64,000 bases of DNA from CAZTHM01 sp041946825 (lineage in GTDB: Bacteria; Acidobacteriota; Terriglobia; UBA7540): NCBI GenBank assembly GCA_041946825.1, contig JBHGBD010000008.1, positions 96,391 to 160,390 on the forward strand. Reading direction: 5' to 3'. Shown piece by piece: positions 1 to 8,433 of this stretch. The position numbers and the translations under genes were made by a program. The first letter of the stretch is position 1. Every line of letters starts with the position of its first letter. Below the pieces are notes generated by a model. That model was not told the DNA's origin. It was given only the letters and a program-made list of their open reading frames with translations, and searched no databases.

Positions 1-330
1 CCCGCCCTGCCCGGTGTCGGGGCTGCCGCGACTCAACCGGGAGTGAGCGATCAGGTGGTTGCGCAACTCCGCGCCACTCTAAAGGACGCGGAGTCTGTGC
101 TTGGGCAGTCTCTGGCGCGAGAGGCGGATGACGCGAAGGCAATGGCCAGGCTTGCCCAAGACAAGGACCTCAAGATGTTGGCCAAGCAATTGCCCGAGGT
201 CCGAGAGAAGTTGGCGCAAACTCTTCAGGCGGTGGAGTCGCGCCTTAAAGACGTGGAAGCTCGGACCAAGGTGCTCACCCAGGGACTGGGACAGTTGCAG
301 AAGGACATCGACGAACTCAACGGGACTTGA
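1..330 (+). CDS. Coiled-coil protein, C-terminal part (5' end outside window)
   Basis: The reading frame is open from the first base of the window to a TGA at 328-330, so this is probably the C-terminal end of a longer protein; a GTG at 43 could also start a 95-residue protein. The visible part is almost all charged heptad-like sequence (repeated K/E/Q/L with regular hydrophobics, for example VREKLAQTLQAVESRLKD), which predicts a long coiled coil, and it ends in a short polar tail. No enzymatic motif is visible. It lies on the plus strand, upstream of the LamG-like gene at 716 and separated from it by about 385 bases. A structural, tethering or stress role cannot be told apart from this fragment. 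Confidence 0.6.
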   Translation, partial: PALPGVGAAATQPGVSDQVVAQLRATLKDAESVLGQSLAREADDAKAMARLAQDKDLKMLAKQLPEVREKLAQTLQAVESRLKDVEARTKVLTQGLGQLQKDIDELNGT

Positions 331-715
331 TTTCCCAGGCGCGGCGAGCCACTCCCGTCGCGAGTCGGACTCCCCGGCGGTTCGCCAAGTGGCCGTCCGC
401 TCGTCCGCGGCCGCAGCCATGGGGCGGCAGAATTCTGGGCTACCGTGATGGGCCGTCCCCCCAACCGGCGCGGACGGTCCCCGTGGCCACCCCCGGCGGT
501 TTTTCCGCTTCGAGCTTCTAACTGACTGATAATAAGCCTATTATAGTCGGGTCTGGGCCCTCTCAATGCACCCACCTTGGGCCCCGCCGGGACCCTCCAC
601 TTTTGAAAAATATCGGGGCGCGAGCGAAAGCAGTAGTAGCCTGTTCCGGGTGGAACTGCAAAAGGGGACCTGGCAGCAGAGAGCGAAACAGGCAACAAAT
701 GAAGGGAGAAGGTGT
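331..715. other. Intergenic region with an imperfect palindrome
   Basis: No convincing gene lies here; the overlapping short reading frames on both strands lack ribosome sites and family resemblance. An imperfect inverted repeat sits at 524-548 (arms 524-534 and 539-548, four-base loop). It has no T-tract, so it is as likely an operator as a terminator. A purine-rich ribosome site at 701-712 belongs to the next gene. Confidence 0.5.
524..548. repeat. Imperfect inverted repeat
   Basis: Arm GACTGATAATA at 524-534 pairs with TATTATAGTC at 539-548 around the loop AGCC, with one bulge. It is AT-rich inside an otherwise GC-rich stretch and lies about 170 bases upstream of the LamG-like gene. Operator or weak terminator; function unknown. 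Confidence 0.45.
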
Positions 716-1498
716 ATGCTTCGATTCTTACCGATGAAGTTTGAAGGGCCAAAGGTCAAATGGGTGGTTTGGACGACGGCGATCGCGCCGATTGTCGTCG
801 CGTTCGTCTGGCTTTCGACAACGCGAGGTTTGGGCTTCTGGCCGGCCCCCGCTCCCGCGGAAACGCACGGGCCTTACCTCACAAACTTTTCGCGCGCTGA
901 GAATCCGATCTCGGAAGGTGGCAAATGGCTGAATGGTCAGGCCGACGGCCTTGATTGGACGGACGTCCGGACCACTCCCGGCTTTGCATTTGGGACAGAA
1001 TATGGCGGGAACAGGCCCGATCCACAGAAGTACGACGACTCCACGGCGCTTCTCAAAGGTACATGGGGACCGAACCAAACGGTCCAGGCCACGGTGCGCC
1101 TGGTGAATCCGGCCCGGGACGGGAAGATCTGGGAGGAGGTGGAGTTGCGTTTGCGCAGTTCCATTACTCCCCACCATTGCACGGGGTATGAGGTCATGTT
1201 CCGCTGCTCCAAGACTTCTACGGCCTACTGCAACATCGCCAGGTGGGAAGGGCCGCTGGGGAAGTTCACCATGCTGAAGGAGACGGAAGGTTCGAAGTAC
1301 GGGGTAAAGGACGGAGATGTCGTGAAAGCCTCGATGATTGGAAACGTCCTGACGGTTTACATCAATGGCGTACAGGTAGTTCAAATCAGCGATGACAGAT
1401 TTGTGAGCGGCAATCCGGGCATGGGGTTTTACCTGGCGGGGACTACGGGCGCAATCGGCGACTTTGGGTTCTCGAGTTTCATGGCGACTGACCGGTGA
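716..1498 (+). CDS. Membrane-anchored or exported LamG/GH16-like (concanavalin-fold) protein
   Basis: 260 residues. The frame extends upstream to 566, but the ATG at 716 has a good ribosome site (GGGAGAAGG at 704-712) and puts a hydrophobic helix at about residues 16-35 (VVWTTAIAPIVVAFVWL), so I chose it. The rest looks like a beta-sandwich of the concanavalin/LamG or 3-keto-disaccharide hydrolase type: repeated F/W/Y beta strands and the typical ending YINGVQVVQISDDRF...GNPGMGFYLAG..GDFGFSSF. These domains bind or cleave carbohydrate. No glycosidase catalytic pair is evident, so a binding role is as likely as catalysis. It is probably anchored in the inner membrane or periplasmic, and is encoded alone ahead of the MBL gene. 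Confidence 0.55.
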   Translation: MLRFLPMKFEGPKVKWVVWTTAIAPIVVAFVWLSTTRGLGFWPAPAPAETHGPYLTNFSRAENPISEGGKWLNGQADGLDWTDVRTTPGFAFGTEYGGNRPDPQKYDDSTALLKGTWGPNQTVQATVRLVNPARDGKIWEEVELRLRSSITPHHCTGYEVMFRCSKTSTAYCNIARWEGPLGKFTMLKETEGSKYGVKDGDVVKASMIGNVLTVYINGVQVVQISDDRFVSGNPGMGFYLAGTTGAIGDFGFSSFMATDR

Positions 1499-1710
1499 TC
1501 CCCCGGGTTTCGTCACCTCGCGCATTCGAGTAAGGGGAAAGCGTTTCAGAGGGAATTGAGCGGCACCTCGGATCGAAATCGCTTGAAGGAGGAAGACTGG
1601 GGGCCGAATTCCCCCCCGTCATTGGCAATACGAGCCAATCCGTCTTCCGGGCAGCTGAGATATAGGTAGGGAACAGGATTCCTCGAACGCCTGAGCTGGG
1701 AGGGCCCGCT

Positions 1711-3699
1711 ATGAAGAAGCAGGGAGGGTCGGAACGACGCACGGTGTCACGAAGGGGTTTCTTCAAAAGCGCCGGGGCTGGCTTAGTTGCCTCGGACCTG
1801 GCCGCTGTGCCAGTTCACGCGCGAGCCGCGAGTGCCACTGCCGTCCCCGTGGTCTTCAAACCCAACGCCGGACTTACCCAGCTTTCTCCCCACCTTTACG
1901 TCCTGCGTGACACGTGCAACGTCTATGTGCTCAAGGATGGCGAGCGCGCCTTGCTCATCGACTTTGGTTCAGGTCACGTTCTGAAACTACTCGGCGAGAT
2001 TGGCGTGACGAAGGTTGACGGCATCCTGCACACTCATCATCACCGTGACCAGTGCCAGGGCGATGCGCGGGCGGTGGCGGAGCGCATCCCGATTCGCGTT
2101 CCGGTGCAGGAACGTGAACTGTTCGAAGACGCCGAAAACTTCTGGCGCAACCGGCGGATATTTCATCTCTACTACGTTCGTAACGACTTCTTCACGATCA
2201 CCAGCAACCTGCCGGTTGCGGGCGTGCTCCGCGACTACGAGACCTTCCGCTGGGGCCCCTACGAGCTCCTGATCTATCCCACTCCGGGTCACACGATCGG
2301 TTCGGTCAGCCTGGTCGGCACGATCGACGGGAGGAAGACGGCATTCACCGGCGACTTGATTCACTCGCCGGGCAAGGTCGTTAATCTCTACGATTTACAG
2401 TATCAGTATATGAGTACGGATGGAATTGACTTTGCGGTTTTCTCCCTCGCGAGCTTGCGAAATCTGGGGCCGCAATTTATCTGTCCCTCGCACGGCGACC
2501 CGTTCGCCGCATCAGACGCGGCGTTCAATGACCTCATCGGCAAAATGCGCGACTGGGTAGAATCTTATTCGCCGGGTACGGCGCTGACGATCGACAACAA
2601 GCCTTTTGCTGTAACGCCCCACCTGATTGCTTCCTGTCAGACTACGTCGTGCTTTTACGCGGTGATCAGCGACAGTGGCAAGGCGCTGTTCGTGGATTAT
2701 GGAGCGGCGAGCAACCAGTTTTGTAACACGTTCATCACCGCCGCACCCCTGCATGGACGGATGCGCTTTGTCGAACACACGATTCCGGAGCTGAAAGCGC
2801 GCTATGGGTTGAAGTCAATCGATGTCGCCATGCCCAGCCATATGCACGACGATCACTTGAATGGTTTTCCCCACCTGGTCCGCCACTACGGCGCCAAGAT
2901 CTGGTGTTACGACAACATGGTGGACATCCTTGAAAACCCACGCGGGAATAACCTGGGCTGTACCTTGGGCGAACCGATCAAAGTGGACCGCGCCTTCCAC
3001 GATAGTGAGACCTTCAAGTGGGAAGAGTTCGAATTCAAGATCTGCCACTCCCCCGGCCACACGGAATATCAGATGGCGCTGTTTGCGGAAATTGACGGCG
3101 CCCGCGTGGCGTTTACGGGCGACGCGATCTCGGCCTCCGGCGCGCCGTATCAACTGCGCCATAGTCTGATCTTCCGGAATTGGGTGGAGAACGACAGCCA
3201 TATCCGTTCGGTGCGCGCTATTCTGGACAACGAGCCCAACATCATCGCGCCCGGCCACGTGAAGCCCTACATCGCTAACAGGGCAGATTTGCAGGACCTG
3301 AAGAAGCGAGTGGAAAAGCAGCGGCACTACTTCAATGATGTGATCGCCGATCCCAATTCGAATTTCGGCTTGAACCCCAGTTGGGCGCGATTGTACCCGT
3401 ATCAACTGGCCGCGACAGCCGGCTCCACGGCGACGCTTGAATTGCGTGTGCGCAACTATCGTTCCACTCCCATGCGATTGGAGGCAGCGCTGGTTTTGCC
3501 GGCGGGCTGGAGGGCGGCGCCTCAGATTAGCCGCTTCGAGGTCCCGGAGGGCAAAGACGGCAAAACCGGCTTCAGTGTAACCATTCCCGAAAACTGGGAC
3601 CGCGGGAAGCCGCGGGTGGCTGTGGCGGCGGATATTGTCGCCGACGGCCAGTATCTTGGGCAGATTGCAGAAGGCGTGGTGGATGTCGAATTCACATAA
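1711..3699 (+). CDS. Twin-arginine-exported protein with two metallo-beta-lactamase domains
   Basis: 662 residues, ATG preceded by GGGAGGG. The N-terminus carries a Tat signal (SRRGFFKSAGAGL, residues 14-26). Domain 1 has an MBL metal motif HTHHHRD (residues 107-113), then PTPGH and FTGD. Domain 2 repeats the fold with SHMHDDH (about 375-381), CHSPGH, FTGD and APGH, so both halves keep the metal ligands. The C-terminal 110 residues look like an Ig-like NEW3/NPCBM-associated beta domain (ATAGSTATLELRVRN). Members hydrolyse esters, lactams, thioesters or phosphodiesters; the substrate cannot be told from sequence. The Tat signal implies a folded, metal-loaded periplasmic enzyme. It converges with the double hydrolase at 3800-5851. 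Confidence 0.8.
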   Translation: MKKQGGSERRTVSRRGFFKSAGAGLVASDLAAVPVHARAASATAVPVVFKPNAGLTQLSPHLYVLRDTCNVYVLKDGERALLIDFGSGHVLKLLGEIGVTKVDGILHTHHHRDQCQGDARAVAERIPIRVPVQERELFEDAENFWRNRRIFHLYYVRNDFFTITSNLPVAGVLRDYETFRWGPYELLIYPTPGHTIGSVSLVGTIDGRKTAFTGDLIHSPGKVVNLYDLQYQYMSTDGIDFAVFSLASLRNLGPQFICPSHGDPFAASDAAFNDLIGKMRDWVESYSPGTALTIDNKPFAVTPHLIASCQTTSCFYAVISDSGKALFVDYGAASNQFCNTFITAAPLHGRMRFVEHTIPELKARYGLKSIDVAMPSHMHDDHLNGFPHLVRHYGAKIWCYDNMVDILENPRGNNLGCTLGEPIKVDRAFHDSETFKWEEFEFKICHSPGHTEYQMALFAEIDGARVAFTGDAISASGAPYQLRHSLIFRNWVENDSHIRSVRAILDNEPNIIAPGHVKPYIANRADLQDLKKRVEKQRHYFNDVIADPNSNFGLNPSWARLYPYQLAATAGSTATLELRVRNYRSTPMRLEAALVLPAGWRAAPQISRFEVPEGKDGKTGFSVTIPENWDRGKPRVAVAADIVADGQYLGQIAEGVVDVEFT

Positions 3700-3799
3700 G
3701 ATCAACGCGTCTCACGTCCGAAGGTAGCGACCTCGTGGCTTCCATTTCGCCGCCGGGTTCCGGCAACGGGTGAAGTCGCTCCGCAATGTCCAGCGTCCA

Positions 3800-5851
3800 T
3801 TATTTCATCAACTCCTCGAGGTAGGAATTGTCTTGCTCATCGGCGAGCTCGGTCGTGTCGCCCAGGATATACCGGTACCGAAACGGCGGGCCCAGCGGAG
3901 TAACCCTGCTCATCCAAGCAGTGGGGTCGGTCCAAATCACCGGCCGGTTCCCCATTGCCTTCACGAGATCCCTCAAATCCCATCGGAGGACGAAACCGGG
4001 AATCACGGCGTCAAAGAGAGCCGTGTTCATCGTGTGTTCAAGCGCGGCCTGCAGGCTGTGCGGGGTCCGGTCCAGCCATATCTTTCCGATGCGGGGGTCT
4101 GAGGCAGCCGCGAGTAATAGCCAGATGCCCTTTACGCTGCGCCCCAAGGCGTGAATGGAGGACGAATCGACATCGTCGCGCGCCGCCAGCACATCAATCC
4201 CACGTACGATGTCGTGGGCCCGCATGGACGGGAGATTAAGCCCGATTTGATTGGCCCGGGAATTGGCCAGCCAGTCGCCCATGAAAGGCCGCTCATCGTC
4301 TTCAGGGACCGGCGATCGGGGTGCTAGAACCAGCACCACCCGTCCAGCCTTGACCATTCTTTCCGCCAACGATTCTATGGTGGGGGCCATGAAATAAGGG
4401 GGCTGATCCTCCACTGCCAGGATTGCGGGTTTCCGTCCGGCCGTATTGGGAAGATAAAGGGTTCCTTCGATCTCCACACCCGGCTCGCTCTCGAACTTTA
4501 TGCGTTGTTTGCGCCCCTCCGCGCCACTCGTCTCGCTTACCACCTGCACGACCGGAGGTGGGCCGTTGGAGGGGATTCCGAGCCGCTTCAGTTCCGCGGA
4601 GAGTTCTTCTATCGTTCCGGGCTTCTTCTTCGCGTTGAACTCGTCGAGTATCAACTCGTAGAGCTTCCGGCTGCCTGGCAAATCATCAACGTGGCCCGTG
4701 CGGGTGGCCCAAAGATCCTGATTAGGGTAGAGGGTTACCGGCTGTTCATGCGGATCCCCTTGACCGTGATTCAACCACCGAATCATCCATTCGTAAATCG
4801 CCTCGCGACTGACCAGCGGGGTGCCGTGGGGGCCGGGTCCAACGAACATCTGCACCTTATCTTCCGCGCCGTAAAGGCGGTACCAGCGCTTCGCTTCCTC
4901 ATACACCATCTTCGTTCCTGGCGGAGTGAAGTAATCATGTTCGGTCGCCTGGATGAGCCAGGGCGTGGGGGCTGTCAACTCGACGAAGTCCGCCACATCC
5001 AATCCTCGCGCCAGAAATTCCGGGAACGCCATTTCCGTGTCGGGGTCGGGGCCCAGGAACAGCAATCGGTAAGAATTGGGATAGCAGGCAGGGATGACGG
5101 CTTTGACTCGGGTATCCAGCGCGCCGGTGAACGTTGTTAAGGCTCCTCCCCCCGAACAGCCGGCCGCTCCGATTCGCGCGGGGTCCACTTCGGGCCGGCT
5201 CACAAGGTAGTCGATGGCGCGCATCGCGTCCCAAATGAAGTAGCGGCCCACCGCTTCGCCCACCAGAAGGCTCTGAGTCCCGCCCTGAATGTGCTCCGGG
5301 ACAGACCATCCTGCCGCGGCCGATTGGAGTTGCGGATCGTATGTCTGTTCCCTTTCACCCTGCCCGATGGGATCGAAGGCCAGTGACACGAATCCCTTCA
5401 GGGCCAAGTTGGCCGCGAGCCGCTGGGGTTCGGGTTTCCCCTCCTGCGTATGACCCGACTGAAGAAGGATTCCCGGATAGCTCCCCGGCTTGTTGGGCCG
5501 GTAAAGATCCGCGGTGACATAGAACCCAGGCAGGCTTTCGAAAAGCACCTTTTCGATGGTATACCCCTGGGCCTCGATGCGGCCGGTAACCTGAGGGTTC
5601 AGGGGACCGTGGTAATCGGGCAAGCCGCCCATGATATCCAGTAATACTTCGCGCACCCACTTCTTGCGGCGCTCGGCCTCGGGAACCGTCTTAATGGCGG
5701 CGATGGCGCGGTCGCGCTTGTCCAATTGCTGCTGTGCAATCCGGTTCATCCAGAGCAGGAAGGCGTCGGGGGGCTTGTCCGCATTCTGGGCGGGAAGCCA
5801 AGAAGCCCCGAATACGATTGAAAAGAAAATCAACGCAGCAGCTACTCTCAT
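3800..5851 (-). CDS. Exported tandem alpha/beta hydrolase (acetyl-xylan-esterase-like)
   Basis: 683 residues from the ATG at 5851, chosen because it begins a clean signal peptide (MRVAAALIFFSIVFGASWLPAQ); the frame also opens upstream at 5917. Domain 1 (about 95-400) is an AXE1/dienelactone-hydrolase-like fold with nucleophile elbow GCSGGG (Ser233), AFDPIGQGERE and a late GPGPHG histidine. Domain 2 (about 450-683) is a second alpha/beta-hydrolase-like unit with the elbow ALGRSVKG, apparently weaker in catalytic residues. Family members remove acyl groups from polysaccharides in the periplasm. It is in the same direction as, and 75 bases downstream of, the PQQ dehydrogenase, so the two may be co-transcribed. 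Substrate unknown. Confidence 0.75.
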   Translation of the reverse strand: MRVAAALIFFSIVFGASWLPAQNADKPPDAFLLWMNRIAQQQLDKRDRAIAAIKTVPEAERRKKWVREVLLDIMGGLPDYHGPLNPQVTGRIEAQGYTIEKVLFESLPGFYVTADLYRPNKPGSYPGILLQSGHTQEGKPEPQRLAANLALKGFVSLAFDPIGQGEREQTYDPQLQSAAAGWSVPEHIQGGTQSLLVGEAVGRYFIWDAMRAIDYLVSRPEVDPARIGAAGCSGGGALTTFTGALDTRVKAVIPACYPNSYRLLFLGPDPDTEMAFPEFLARGLDVADFVELTAPTPWLIQATEHDYFTPPGTKMVYEEAKRWYRLYGAEDKVQMFVGPGPHGTPLVSREAIYEWMIRWLNHGQGDPHEQPVTLYPNQDLWATRTGHVDDLPGSRKLYELILDEFNAKKKPGTIEELSAELKRLGIPSNGPPPVVQVVSETSGAEGRKQRIKFESEPGVEIEGTLYLPNTAGRKPAILAVEDQPPYFMAPTIESLAERMVKAGRVVLVLAPRSPVPEDDERPFMGDWLANSRANQIGLNLPSMRAHDIVRGIDVLAARDDVDSSSIHALGRSVKGIWLLLAAASDPRIGKIWLDRTPHSLQAALEHTMNTALFDAVIPGFVLRWDLRDLVKAMGNRPVIWTDPTAWMSRVTPLGPPFRYRYILGDTTELADEQDNSYLEELMK

Positions 5852-5926
5852 AGGTCCAGGCCCCTTTTTGATCAGACAGTTGACTTCGATGATTGAGACA
5901 CGTTTATCTGGCGCCAACCGCTGACG

Positions 5927-8296
5927 CTAGTCTTGGCGCGTCAATCCGAAACAAAGGATATTCGGCCCGACCGCAATCGCAATAAACTGCCTTCCGTTGA
6001 CCAGGTAGGTCATGGGGGAAGTTTTATTTTCGCCATTGGTGGCGAAGTGCCAAAGCGGCCTGCCGTCTCGCGCATTGAGGGCGACAAAATCGCCCGTCGG
6101 GTCACCGTAAAACAAAAGCCCTCCCGCCGTCGCAAGCACGCCCGCGCACCGCTTGCCCTCCGCCGGACCGATTTGGGGCATCTGCCAAACGATCTTCCCG
6201 CTCTCGATATCGAGTGCGCGCAGGTATTTCTTCCCGGGTTCTTCGGGCGGTTGATCCTGGCCGCCCGCGTGCGCAGAGAGCTTCCTCACGCACTTTTCCA
6301 GGGCCATCACGTAGTAGAGTCGTGTCGCCGGGCTGAAGGCCGTGGCATTCCAATTCGCCGCAGTCTCGGGGCAGGTCTCGTTGTCTTCCGCCAGTATCTC
6401 GGGACGGCCGTCGGGACCGATGCCGCGCGCCCAGGTGACCTTGTTGATGAAGGGTTTCGCTAAAAGGAGCTTGCCGTTGGTCCGATCGAAAACGTAGAAG
6501 AACCCGTTGCGATTCGCAAACAACAGCAGCTTGCGATCTTCACCCTGATAGCGGGTGTCAACCAGGACAGGCGGTTCTGTCGAGTCCCAATCGTGGACGT
6601 CATGCGGAGTAAACTGGTAGTACCACTTGACTTTGCCCGTGTCGGGGTTGATGGCAAGGATGCAGTTGGTGAAGAGGTTGTCGCCGGGCCGGTCGCGGTC
6701 ATCGGAATCGGGGTAAGGGTTTCCCGTGGGCCAGAACAAGGTATCCGTCTCGGGATCATAGGAACCCGTGAGCCAGGTAGCTCCCCCTCCCTGCTTGGGC
6801 TCGCTGCCCCCCCAGGTCTCGATTCCGGGTTCTCCTTTGGCCGGAACCGTCCAGACTCGCCACGCAAGTTGTCCGGTGTCCGCTTTATACGCGGCAATAA
6901 AGCCCCGGATCCCCCAATCGCCGCCCGAGACTCCCGCTATTACCTTGTCCTTGACGATCAGCGGCGCCCCCGTCGCTCCGTATTTCATGGGTTCTTCCGG
7001 CATGACCATTTCCCACACCGGCCGGCCCGTCGTACGGTTCAAGGCAACCAGATGGGCATTGTCCGTCGCCGTGAAGACTTTGTCGCCTAGAATGGCCGCC
7101 CCGCGGTTCGTACCCAGGGACGCATCCGACACCAGTCCCGGAGTGCGCGGGCGCGAGTATTCCCAGATTTTCCGGCCCGAAAGCGCGTCCAGCGCCAACA
7201 CCTGCTGGGGGCCCGTGATATACATCACCCCGTCCGCGACCAAAGGGGTAGTCTCCAGCCCGAAGTACTTCATGTTTTCATGATAATAGTCCGTATCCGG
7301 CAGGAACTGTTTCCAGAGGGGGACTGTGAAAATCCACTTGAGCTCCACTTGTTTAATATTGTCGACGTTGATTTGACTCAACTCGCTATACCGATTTGCA
7401 CTCAGGCTTCCGTCGTAGGTCAGCCAGTCGCCCGGCTTTGGGTGAAGAATTCGCTCAAAACTGATCTCGTCGTTTCGGGGCTCACTGGGAGGCTTCGAAG
7501 CCCCCGGCTGCACACCGGTCAGGCGGCTGAGAAAGGCTATCAGATCCTCAAGTTCTTCGGGGCTGGCCTGAACAGGAGGCATCGCCGATTCCGTTTCCTC
7601 CCGGACCGCGGCAATCTCGCTCTCTTGAAGCAAATGCAACCTTCCCTCCAGGTCTTGCAGGCGAAGGTCGAAATTACTGCGGCTTCTGACGAAGCCCCGC
7701 AGGGTCTTCCCATCGCGCAACTCCACGGTGGCAAGTTCATACCCGGAGGCTCGGTGCGCCGCGGGATGCAATAGCGCGTCGTGAATGGCGTGCGCGGCCA
7801 TTTCATGCCCCAGGTTGGACAGGTCAGGACCGATCGGCTTCCCCTTTCCGCGCACCATGTGGCAGGAACCGCACCCGCCTTTTCCCCAGAAAAAGGCTTC
7901 GCCGGCGGCGGGGTTGCCGGGGACCTCGCTACTCGCGGCCCGCAAATTCAGCGAATGGACGAAGGCTGCTAAGGCCTCGAGCTGCGCCGCGGGCAAATTG
8001 AATGGCGGCATGGCGGTATTCGGAATGCCATCGCGGATCACCTTGCGCAATTGCGGAATGGAAAGCTTTCGGGCGTCAGGGTTGCCAATAAAGCCGGGGG
8101 CCTGGTCCGTCCCGCGCGCGTCGGCGCCGTGGCAGCCAACGCAGTGTTGCAGGTATACCCGCCGGCCCTCTGCCAGTTTGGCAGCGCCGGGAGAGGGGCC
8201 TTGGTCTGCCGGCAGCGCCTGGCCGAGCCCCCACGCCAGGATGAGTGTGGGAAGAGTCCAAATGCGGCAGCGGCCGCGAGCATCCAGGATTTGCAT
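5927..8296 (-). CDS. Exported quinoprotein dehydrogenase with two cytochrome c modules
   Basis: 789 residues from the ATG at 8296, which sits nine bases after GAGG and precedes a signal peptide; further starts lie upstream to 8386. Residues about 40-130 form a cytochrome c domain (heme site CVGCH). The next 140 residues resemble the Planctomycetes/Verrucomicrobia heme-binding domain with a second site (CGSCH) and the ending LEDLIAFLSRL. The remainder is an eight-bladed PQQ propeller (DWLTYDGSLSANRYS, repeated tryptophan blades, CAGVLATAGGLLFYGD). It should oxidise an alcohol or sugar in the periplasm and pass electrons from PQQ to its own hemes. The placement of both hemes N-terminal to the propeller, rather than C-terminal as in type II alcohol dehydrogenases, is notable. 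Confidence 0.85.
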   Translation of the reverse strand: MQILDARGRCRIWTLPTLILAWGLGQALPADQGPSPGAAKLAEGRRVYLQHCVGCHGADARGTDQAPGFIGNPDARKLSIPQLRKVIRDGIPNTAMPPFNLPAAQLEALAAFVHSLNLRAASSEVPGNPAAGEAFFWGKGGCGSCHMVRGKGKPIGPDLSNLGHEMAAHAIHDALLHPAAHRASGYELATVELRDGKTLRGFVRSRSNFDLRLQDLEGRLHLLQESEIAAVREETESAMPPVQASPEELEDLIAFLSRLTGVQPGASKPPSEPRNDEISFERILHPKPGDWLTYDGSLSANRYSELSQINVDNIKQVELKWIFTVPLWKQFLPDTDYYHENMKYFGLETTPLVADGVMYITGPQQVLALDALSGRKIWEYSRPRTPGLVSDASLGTNRGAAILGDKVFTATDNAHLVALNRTTGRPVWEMVMPEEPMKYGATGAPLIVKDKVIAGVSGGDWGIRGFIAAYKADTGQLAWRVWTVPAKGEPGIETWGGSEPKQGGGATWLTGSYDPETDTLFWPTGNPYPDSDDRDRPGDNLFTNCILAINPDTGKVKWYYQFTPHDVHDWDSTEPPVLVDTRYQGEDRKLLLFANRNGFFYVFDRTNGKLLLAKPFINKVTWARGIGPDGRPEILAEDNETCPETAANWNATAFSPATRLYYVMALEKCVRKLSAHAGGQDQPPEEPGKKYLRALDIESGKIVWQMPQIGPAEGKRCAGVLATAGGLLFYGDPTGDFVALNARDGRPLWHFATNGENKTSPMTYLVNGRQFIAIAVGPNILCFGLTRQD

Positions 8297-8433
8297 GCTG
8301 TTCATCCTCAACAGAATAAGTTGAGCCCATTCCCGGGCCCTGGTTGAATCGAGCAACCGGCGGTTGCCGAGGCCGACAACCCACAAGGCGGCCGCGTTTT
8401 CCGGTCTCGTGCTTTCGCGGCCCGCGGACCCGT

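Noticed and set aside
728..1525. 265-codon minus-strand frame
   Set aside because: Antisense to the LamG-like gene; no motif or ribosome site.
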